DNA of 64,000 bases, from assembly GCA_003049465.1 (NCBI GenBank), contig PYSS01000048.1, positions 186,001-250,000 on the forward strand. Reading direction: 5' to 3'. Position numbers and translations under genes: made by a program. Within the stretch, counting starts at the first letter, position 1; the number at the start of each line of letters is the position of its first letter. The stretch comes from Magnaporthiopsis rhizophila. Taxonomy: Eukaryota > Ascomycota > Sordariomycetes > Magnaporthales > Magnaporthaceae. This document shows positions 55,224 to 64,000 of this stretch, piece after piece. Under the pieces are notes generated by a model. That model ran no database searches and was not told the origin of the DNA. It was given only the letters and a program-made list of their open reading frames with translations.

Positions 55224-57730
55224 AACGCAAGTTTTGATGGATTTCCCGCAGTCTATGGTTGTTGTTTAGGTGGGTGTTGGATATGGCTGATATCCACAAG
55301 TGAAGAAGGTGATGATGATGATGAGAGGAGCGATAGCTCTTTGATGATGGCGATGATGCTCGATGCTAATGATGAACAAAGGAAACCGCAAACCATAGAC
55401 GGCAAGCCAGGCTTAATATCCTTTGCCAGAGAGGCACTGCCGAGGGACTCTTGACTTGTGCCCATGCCAGACACTGGTGATGGCCTATGACACTGAACGG
55501 CATCTGGCGTCGGCCAAGCCAAGGTGGTGTTGTTTTTCTTGCGAAATAGGCAAAGCCAGAGGCTGATGAGCGTGGCAGCATCCTTTACCGCCAAATGGCA
55601 AGGCAGGGGAGCCACGGAGCATGGCCTTGTGAAAATCTCGATCATAACCGGAGACAAAAAAATAAAAAAAGGTCTTACGAAATGAGATGCGCGCCACTCG
55701 GAGGGCAATGCCGGCGAGATCATGAGCAAAAGATGGCCGTGATAGGCATGCGCGGAAAAAAAATCAAGCATTTTCGGTTGGAATTTTGCGAGACCGGCGC
55801 TCCGTATCGGCCCGCACTCCTGCAGTGGTGCGCTCAAAAGCCTCCCACTGATAAGCCGACAACGTGATCCTGACAGGGCGAGGTTCTGGAACCTGCTTCC
55901 CCCCTGTCCGTATTGAGCGGTGGCATCTGGGCCTAGGACAGCGGGCTCGATCGGTAGGGTTTCCGTTGGGGGCTGTGTCTGGGAGTTTGTCCCGACTTGC
56001 CGCCACACGAGGACGGTAGGCACAGAACGAGGACACGAGGTCGGAGGCCCTCCGACCCAAGCCACCATCCCACGTTTGGCCTGCTGCTGGTGACGGAAGC
56101 CTAACCGAGGAAGTCGCGCTGATATTTCGAGTAGTATATGCCCGTGGTTAAAGCATTAATGCCTCGGTGGATGCCTCTATTCGGTGGTTGTTTTTACTGG
56201 TTGACTTCATGCTTTTCTTGTTCCCCTCAACTGGTGGCGATGCGGGGAGTTGGGGCAAAATCTGATGCTGTCCTGGGCAAAAGGTGGACCCCAACGACCT
56301 ATACAACCGTCGGGTGCTCGTACTAAATTGGCAGCCTGAGTGTGTCATCCACGTGACGGCAGGCGACAAGCTGGCATGCGTGTCTGCCGCCGCGGCCCGA
56401 ATGCCTAGAAACGAGCGACAGGGCCAGCACCATTTTTAGGCACCGCATGCACCGTGGCCAAATGGTGGGCTGATGGCACGGTCCAGCCCCGGTGGCCAGC
56501 TTTGCTGTCAGACGTGTCCGCGGGTATCTGGCTTCAGGATCCACCGAACCGCCAGCAAACCGCTCAAGGTTTCCGGGGCCCCCAATTTGCCAAACAAATT
56601 CCATGTTGCCGATCCTTCTGGTCTTGTGTTCCCCCAAAATCTGCCCCCTGGACACCATCCCTTTGCATATTCCCTCGCTGGCACTTTTGAGAATCCCTTC
56701 ATTTCTTTGCTGACACTTGGCGAAATGCCTCCCTCCCAACCCGCACACACACCCATTTGCATTGCTCGTCGGGTTTCGGCAGTCTGCGCTCCCGGTGGAA
56801 CCGCCCTGTTCAGCTGCATCCATGAACGCCAAGCCTGGTCCGTTGGCGTGGCGATTTGCCTTCTCGTGCTTACGAGTCTTTTTAGGCTGGTGGTGAGAGG
56901 GACAGTTCTCTCTTCAGCCCTCCCGAATTACGCCTTGTCAACATGCAAGCGCATGCTTCTGTGTATCCAAGCCTCAAGCGGCTGGGTTTGCCTGATACAC
57001 TCAAGTTGCACAAGTTAGGATTCGCTGCTCGGTGACGGGTGTCGAGCCGAAGGAGTGGCTCTTGTTGGTTCATATGCCGTTAGTTCTTCAGCTCCGCGCC
57101 TGGCTCAGCCCCCCTGTTCTTGGCAAACGCCAGTTGCCCTTGGGCTAGCCGCCAAAGGACGAAGACTACGCGTCGCTCCACAAACCGCCCCAAATGCAGT
57201 TGGAACAAGTCGCAGGGTATCCTGGCCTTGACGCACACACAACGGTGTAGCGCACGTCAGCCCTGACCGTAGCCTGTCCCTGGAGGAGGCGCGGGCCCAG
57301 GCAGCTGGTGGAGGCAGATGGGGGCTAAAACAGAAGGGCTCGGTGGTTGGCCGTCTTTTACGCTCGTCCGAACCGGCCGGGACTGCCTAGCTGCGGATCT
57401 GGACAAGTGGACGCTCGCTGCAGAAAGGATTCGTTGACGAATACCATCGCAAGCAGCATCCTTGGCGTCGCCCTCGAGGCTGGGGTTCGGGTGCCGTTGG
57501 TGGTCCGCCCGCATCCGGGATGGCGCCTCTTTGGGACGTAGGATCTGCTAGCCGCCCTTCAGGCCCCAGGACCCCAGAGAATAGTGTGAGCTTGATAATG
57601 CGCTACTGAGGCGCGACGCCATATAAGATCGATAGCCCCTCCCAAACCGTGATGACTTCAACATCTGGCGTTCAGAGCGCGTCACATTCCGCCTTGAACC
57701 GGTATCAAGGCCGCGGACCCCAGCAACAAA
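55224..57730. other. Long divergent promoter region
   Basis: About 2.5 kb between the aquaglyceroporin (minus) and S41 protease (plus) starts. ATG/CAT-type trinucleotide repeats lie at about 55305-55325. Open frames are short and motif-free. No gene recognised. Confidence 0.5.
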
Positions 57731-60168
57731 ATGGTTCTCCCCATTTTCATCCTGGCACTTGCCCCAGTGGCAGCAGGCAGCGTCCTGCCCCGACAGGGAG
57801 ACTCTCTTGCCTACTGTGGCATGGTCAGCGCCGAGGCCTCTCCGCGCACTCAAGAGATCGCATCCGTGCCTCCGTCGGTCGCATTGAACTGTCTTCACTC
57901 AATCGAGGTGGACGCCAGGAGAGATGTTGCGCTCATTGACTAGTAAGCAGCCAGGCCTGAGGCTCCTCCAAGACTCGCAACCCCAAACTAACGAGTCTCC
58001 TGACTTCTTTTTCCGCTTTGTCCCAGTCTTTCCCCATTCCTCCAAGAGCTGAGCACTATCGGCTACCTTAAAAATCCTCCGCCTGGGTACTTGGTGCCGG
58101 GAGTCGATCTGATTGGTGCCATGGGCGAAATGAGGAAGAAAGTCACCGACGGCAAGTACTCGAGCCAGTACGAGTTTGTCACCGAGCTGGTGAATGTGGT
58201 AAGTGTCCGCTAAGCGCCCAAAACGGCAACAAATCCGCTGCGTGAAGGGGCGAATGCTGACAAAATAAACAGTTCAGCGCTGCTTCCGAGGGCCACTTTT
58301 TCTATTTCCCTGGCCTGCTGAATGCCCTCCAATTCGCCCGAGGGATCTCTCTCGTGTCGGCGTCCGGCGACGGCATTCAGCTCCCCAAAGTCTACGCCGC
58401 GGCTGATATGCTGCGGAGAGCTGCCACTGGTTTCACGCCCTCTGAGGTGGTCGAGATCGATGGGGAGCCAGTCGAGTCGGTGCTGCGTGCCGCCTCGTTC
58501 TACACCACACATCAGGACCCGGACTCCAAGTACAACCAGCTGTTTGCGAGAGGGACGACGGTGACTGGCAGCTTTGTCACCGGGTTGCGCGAAATCCCAG
58601 AGAACACGACTTTCAAGTTTGCCAACAACACTGTCCGTACCGTTCCCAACTATGCCTTGTTTGCCCGATCCAGGCTGCAGCTCTGGAACAATATCAACAC
58701 GGGCGCCGACGTTCATCGAGCGTTTGAGATCCCCTCCGGCAGCAGCAGCAGCGCAGAAAGCCTCGAGCATGCAAAACGGGATTTGGAGAACGACCTGGTC
58801 CCCGAAAGGCCGCTCGCCCGCCGCCAATCCCCCAAAGACGCCCTCTCGGGCAAGGAGGAGGTGGTCGAGAAGGACCCATGGGACACCACGTTTGGAATCT
58901 TCCTCGGGGGAGGCAGCCAGTACCGTGATACCTGCGTCCTGAGGGTCCTGACCTTCTCGCCTGATGAGAGCCTCAACGTCACAGACGCCCAGCACCGTCG
59001 GGAGATGCGGAGGCTGACGCGGTCACTCGTCAAGAAGTGCAAGGACGCCGGCCGCGCCAAGCTCGTCATCGACTTCCAGAGCAACCCTGGTGGCAACTTT
59101 TGGGCCGGCCTCGAAATGTATCGAAACCTCTTCCCCAAGTCCGAGGCATTTCAGGCCATCAGATGGCGCGCTACGCCGGCCCTGCGGCATTACTCCAACG
59201 CTCTTTGGGGTACGGTGGCTGAGGACGACCTCTGGGGAAAGGTCAGGACGATGAAATTCACCAACTTCAGCAGCTCGGACGAATTTTTCGGCCCGGACAA
59301 GGCCGTCAAGCAGGACGACGTCACCAACCGCGCCCTCGTGGATGGCAGAACGGCCGACGACGGCGACGCCACTCTCATGGGTTTCGACGCGGCCGACACC
59401 GGGGCGCCGCAGGAGCCGCCGTTCAAGCCCGAGGACGTCATCGTCGTCACGGACGGGAGCTGCTCGTCGACGTGCGCGGGAATCACCGGCCTCATGACCA
59501 GGGAGGTCGGGGTTCGCGCGGTGGCGCTGGGCGGGAGGCCACAGGAGAAGCCGATGCAGGCCATCGGCGGGACGCGCGGCGGCGAGATCCGCCCGTTCGA
59601 CTTCCTCCGCAAGTTCGCGGGGCTGCGGGGGATGCCGGCGCCGCCCTCGGGCGTCAAGCTGCACCCGACGGCGGCCCCGCCGCTCATGCCGACGAACCTG
59701 GAGGGGGCCGCCAACATCAACTGGTACAACGAGTACCCCATAGGGGCGCCGGTGGACGCGCCGCCGCTGCAGTTCGTGTACGAGGCCGCGCACTGCCGGC
59801 GCTTCTTCAGACCCGAGAACCTGCGCGACCCGCAGACGGTATGGCAGGACGTGGCCGACGTGGCGTGGAGGGGCGCCAAGTGCGTCAAGGGCAGCACCGT
59901 CAACGCGGACCAGACGATCCCGGCAAGGGGCGGGCTCGAGAACACGCCGCCCTACTCGGACGCCGTCCGGTTCGACGCCAAGTACACGGGGCCGGGCGCC
60001 GTCAACAACGGGCTCGCCCCGAGCGGGACCCCGCCCGCGTGGCGCGCCGGCACCGGGCCCGGGGCCACGGGCAGCAGCGCCAAGAAGGACGCTGCCGGTT
60101 CGGTCAGGGCTTCTGCCGTGGCTGTCATGACCGTCGCCGCGGGCGCGGCGGCGATGCTGTTGGCCTAA
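57731..60168 (+). CDS. Secreted S41-family peptidase, probably GPI-anchored
   Basis: Three exons, 57731-57942, 58027-58198 and 58273-60168, give 759 residues. The introns are 84 and 74 nt with GTAAGC/GTAAGT donors and CAG acceptors. Residues 1-16 form a signal peptide (MVLPIFILALAPVAAG), with a nearby ...LPRQ processing site. The CPAF-like S41 core shows KLVIDFQSNPGGNFWAG and the nucleophile region VVTDGSCSSTCAG, placing the active Ser at about 526-527. A hydrophobic C-terminus (VAVMTVAAGAAAMLLA) preceded by small residues fits a GPI-anchor signal. S41 proteases of this fungal type are poorly characterised; one member, UstP, sits in the ustiloxin cluster of Aspergillus flavus. No partner genes of such a cluster are nearby. 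Confidence 0.88.
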
Positions 60169-61024
60169 TCACGACACAAGTGCCTATATGATGATGTTTT
60201 TTTTTTTTTTTTTTTACGCGTAGCAGGCATGTTTGGATTTTTTTTTCTTAGTGATAATGGATAATATTAAACGGATTCGAATCAGCGAGCTTGGGGTTTT
60301 CTTGGCCCTCGCCCGTGGAAGAAGGTTGCGGCATTTTTAACACCACGGTTGTACCCGTTCAACCACCCGGTTTCCTGCTGCGAGCTGTTGACAATCTGCC
60401 TACGGTCGGGGTATATTAATGGCAGTGGCTCAAAGAAAGCGAGCAAAAAAAAAAAAAAAAAAAATCGGGCGGACGAGGTGCACACTCGCGATCTCCGAAC
60501 ATGGAAGCGACTTTCTTGCTCGGAAACTTGGATCCACCGGCACCTGAAGAGTGGGGCAAGGGAAGCACATGCATGGACCCAGCACTGCCCGCGCCTTCGG
60601 TCCAGCCCAAAAAGCCACTGCAGCTGCAGGTAGCTGGCGTCGACACACTACGACCTGCCCGTGTTTGATCCTGCCGTCTGACACTTCCTCTTGTAGAAAG
60701 CCTTCAAATCATGACATCCAGAAAGGATGGACAAGGACGGGTGGGCTGTTGGTGCGAACCCTCCCCGGGTGAGTCAACGATGTTCCAGGCTCGATCTGGA
60801 GATGGCTTCGAGTAACCCCGGCCAGCCCTGGCATTAGCTGCGCGAACTATCCGACGAGCTGAGCTGCGGCATCTGTCAATTCTGTTAGCGGTTAAAAATA
60901 GCATTTAAATGCTCTTGATCCCCGTCGTTGTCTCTCCATCTCTGTCTTCATTTCGCACCATTGCTTGATAAAAGCTGCCCCATCCTCTTGGGCGCTGTTC
61001 TCGATCAAGTCACGGACCGCAATC
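60169..61024. other. Intergenic region with T19 and A20 tracts
   Basis: About 850 bases. T19 lies at 60197-60215 and A20 at 60445-60464. A box-B-like GATTCGAATCC occurs on the minus strand near 60272-60282, but no A box or cloverleaf fits. No gene recognised. Confidence 0.5.
60445..60464. repeat. Homopolymer A20
   Basis: Run of 20 A preceded by AAGAAAGCGAGC; a separate T19 lies 230 bases upstream. Confidence 0.95.
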
Positions 61025-64000
61025 ATGGCGATCGCTGCGAGCGAGGCGGAGGGCGCGCAGGGGTTCGGCGAAATGCCGTACGACCTCATGATCCTCACAG
61101 ATGCCACCGCTTCCATGGGCACATATCTCGAGTCCCTATCCAAGTCACTTCCCGAGATCATCCGGATTTCCGCATTGACCGGCTGCTTCTCCCGCATCGG
61201 CGTAATGGCATATCGCGACTACTGCGGCGGCGAGCTGGTTGAGTGGTCCAAGTGGTATCTCGTGGACGGGACCGTGGTGCCCGATCAGACTGTCTCTAGA
61301 GCCCAGCTGCTCGACTTCGCCCGGTCTCTCCGCCCGGATGCCGGTGGCGACTGGCCCGAGGCGGCGAAGACGGGACTTGCAGCGGCCTACGAGCAGATGA
61401 GGGCGGAGGCTAAGACAATGTGAGCCCAGCCCAATCCTTTACCACCCCCACTCCCCGCTGATCATGACGCCCAAATACAAAAGCATGCTCCTCTTTGCCG
61501 ACGCCCCTCCGCACACCGAGGCCACCAAGGGCACCAACCGGGAACGCGAGAAGCGCAGCCTCGAGCAGAAAGACTCATACGGGGGGACGGGCAATCTGTT
61601 CGTGGACTGGATACAGGCGGCACACCTATTCCGCACGGGGCCCAAGGCATGCAAGGTTTTCAGCATCATCGACAGTCACCTCAACGACACTCTCGCCCCC
61701 TTCACGCTGCTTTCGTCCCGCACAAGGGGCACGTGCTTGCGGGTCCCGCAGGACAAGATCACGGCGGCTTTCATCACCGAGCTGACGATCGACACCCTTC
61801 TGGCGTGGATGGGCGTCAAGAAGGACCGGGTGAGTGGTGGCGCCACTGCCGCCGCCAAGGCCACACAGGCCGTCATCGTGACCTACCAGCACAAGAAGAA
61901 CCTGGCAGAGGTCAAGGGTGAGGACGACAAGGCGTCGATGCCTTTCATGGTCTGGCGCGACGAGCGCGAGTACACCGACAAGCTCAAGAACAACATGCAG
62001 CAGATCACGGTTCCGCTGGACCAGCTTGGGGAGCACGTCCATCCCCGCCCCGCGATGGAGGCCTTCTCCAAGCGGTACACCGCCGACCCTGCCTACCGTG
62101 AACTCGTGGTCGAGCACCTGCGCGCCATCATCGTCAGCGACGTGACCGCCATGGCCGTGAACCCGGTCTTTGGCAGCCTGTGGCGCACCGTCTGCAACGA
62201 CAGGAACAATCCTGCGCGCGACGAGCTAGTCACGGCTTTCGGCGTGGCCGTAGATCGCATCCCGGCTACCGCCGCCGACGCTGGTGTTGAAGGCTCCACG
62301 GACCCCACGACCCGCATGAAGGCGTGGCTTGAGGAGTCGTACGACTACGCCTCGGAGATTCTCTCGCTTGTGGAGTCCGTTCCTGAGGAACAGCGCTTCC
62401 CGTGCCTTTACCTCGACCCGACGCTCGACTTCCAGAAGTTGGCGGCAATAGACAAATCCGATGATGGTGAGGACGACGCGAGAGGCGGGCTCTCGTTAAC
62501 GCGGGACGAGCTCTTGGAGATCGGGAGGTCGTGCGACTACCGGATACTCCGGCGTCTGGGCAGGATCCTGACGTGCCTGTCATTCGCGCAAACAAGGGAT
62601 GAGCTCCCGGCACACATCGCGTCCGCTCCCCAGGATCAGGTCCCGCGGATCCCTCTAGCGCTAGCCCGAGAGGAGCATGGGCGCAAGCTCTGGAAGGTGC
62701 TGCTGCACGTTGTCCTCCCGGGCACAATGCTCTCGGCGCGCCCGGCCGCGCTGCTAGCCGCGCTCGGCATTCGGATGGGCATCGCGCCGCTGCAGGAGGT
62801 GGCAGAGGCTGAAATGTCGCTGTGGGCCGAGCGATGGAACACGATGGATTTCCCGGAGACGTGGAACGTCAGCTGTCTGAACCTGCTGCTCGACGCTGAT
62901 GCCGAGGTGCGGAGGCGGCGGCGCAAGACGGCCACAACTGCCTCCTCTCTTCTCAAGGACTCTGACCGCGCCCTGTTCCGCGCCCTGGTCGACTACAAGA
63001 TGCTCGAGTTCAACATGGCCACCACGCTCAAGGCCAAGGTCGGCTGGCGCCCGGACAAGACGCGATCGGCCATGGGTCCCTTTGTCAAGTGCAAGAGGTG
63101 CAAGCTCCCACGGTCCGTCACCATGATGGGCGAGAAGGGCACCTGCGGTCTGTGCTTGTCCAAGTTTGACACGGACAAGGAGAGGGATGAGTATATGCTG
63201 GGCTGCGATGTGCCGTCGCCCGACAGTGATGAGAAGATGGCCCTGGCATGGGTCGAGTGCGGCGTGCGAACATGCCGCGCCCAGTACGTGGTTTACAACA
63301 CCAGCCAGCTGAACGTGAAGCCAAAGTGCCATTACTGCAGGATCAGAGAGCAGCTGCCCCCGGCGTTGAAGGAGAAGGCTGGCTCGGCGGCGGCGGCGCA
63401 CCTCGTTGAGTGCAGGAGGTGTCTGAGCCGCATCATCTGGCCCGAGGAGTACCGCCCGGCAGGGTTCGAACCGACCAAGTTTGAGTGTCCAGCCTGCGAG
63501 CACGGGGAGATGAACACGATTGTCGAAACAGAGACCACAGCCAAGGACCTGGCGGCCGAGAACGGGTCGACGTGGCTGCTCCGCAACGACGGGGGCAAGA
63601 TCCCGGCCGCGTTCGGCGGCGGGTCGCTGTACAAGCTGGTGTCTGGCCTCAAGGACGGCACGGCCGGGTTTGCCGAGCAGGTCGAGGTTCTCCCTGGGAT
63701 CACAGGCCAGGCGAGGGAGCAGATGGAGTCCAAAATGGCTGGACTGTCCATCTCGGGGAGCTCGGGTGTGAACGGCCAGAAGATGCCGCAGCTGACCATT
63801 CAAGGCAAGCGCGTCCACAACACCGCCGAGGTCCTGACCCTGCTAGCCTCGTGGGTCCTCTCGCGCCGCGCCGAGTCGGGCCTCTGCACGCTCTGCTTCT
63901 CAAGCACGCGCAAAGACCTGCTCCGGCTGGCCTGCGGCGGCCGCTCGGGCTGCCGCCAGCGCGTGTGCGCGTCGTGCCACGCCACCTGGTACGGGCAGAA
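61025..64000 (+). CDS. vWA-domain protein with C-terminal Cys-rich clusters (5' part)
   Basis: Exons 61025-61419 and 61484 onward; the 64-nt intron has GTGAGC and AAAAG. The frame is open to the end of the window, giving about 970 residues. The N-terminus is a von Willebrand A-like domain with a MIDAS motif (DLMILTDATASMG, Asp26-x-Thr28-x-Ser30) and a MLLFADAPPH strand. A long helical middle follows. From about residue 660 there are repeated paired cysteines: CKRC, CGLC, CGVRTC, CHYC, CRRC, CPAC, then CTLC...CRQRVCASCHATW at the edge, resembling consecutive zinc ribbons or RING-like fingers. A role in ubiquitin transfer or protein assembly is a guess. The C-terminus lies outside the window. 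Confidence 0.85.

Noticed and set aside
57731..60168. S41 protease as part of a ustiloxin-like peptide cluster
   Set aside because: Neighbours are an aquaglyceroporin and a vWA protein; no precursor peptide, DUF3328 oxidase or P450 gene is present.
60270..60365. Possible tRNA on the minus strand because of GATTCGAATCC
   Set aside because: No matching A box, acceptor stem or anticodon stem could be folded around it.

Overview
The window is nuclear DNA of a filamentous ascomycete, most likely a Sordariomycete. The signs are GC-rich exons, short introns (mostly 56-150 nt) with GT..AG borders and CTAAC/CTGAC-like branch points, separate promoters for every gene, and typical gene families: a CVNH-LysM lectin, zinc-cluster and bZIP regulators, an ENA-type sodium pump, the meiotic helicase MER3 and PL1/CE3 wall-degrading enzymes. 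The CVNH-LysM architecture is known from Magnaporthe, which hints at that lineage but does not prove it. Intergenic DNA is rich in A/T homopolymers of 16-28 nt. I saw no rRNA, convincing tRNA, CRISPR array or intact transposon.

Layout. 0-11 kb: tail of a proline-rich protein, a typical 2-Cys peroxiredoxin, an F-box protein, an epoxide-hydrolase-like alpha/beta hydrolase, a CVNH-LysM protein with a Tyr/Gly/Gln repeat head, a possible gene relic, and a tartrate/D-malate dehydrogenase. 11-18 kb: a gene-poor stretch with a second possible relic, a 318-residue orphan, a tiny Gly-rich MCFG protein and a small membrane protein. 18-33 kb: three minus-strand genes for housekeeping or stress: an ENA P-type ATPase, MER3/HFM1 helicase and a Golgi nucleotide-sugar transporter. 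36-38 kb: a divergent zinc-cluster regulator whose exons I could assemble, but with a one-base frame break. 39-47 kb: an HSL-type esterase, a bacterial-style M4 metallopeptidase, a CHR-family chromate transporter with a probable GC-AG intron, and a histidine phosphatase. 49-51 kb: a convergent pair of secreted enzymes, pectate lyase and a CE3-like SGNH esterase. 52-64 kb: a bZIP factor, an Fps1-like aquaglyceroporin, a secreted S41 protease, and the 5' part of a large vWA plus Cys-cluster protein that runs off the window.

There is no obvious biosynthetic cluster. The neighbours that make functional sense together are the pectate lyase and CE3-like esterase (plant cell wall), while the peroxiredoxin, ENA pump, aquaglyceroporin and chromate transporter are unlinked stress or transport functions. 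Exon coordinates were derived by hand from reading frames, splice consensus and family conservation and have not been checked against transcripts. Residue numbers follow those models.
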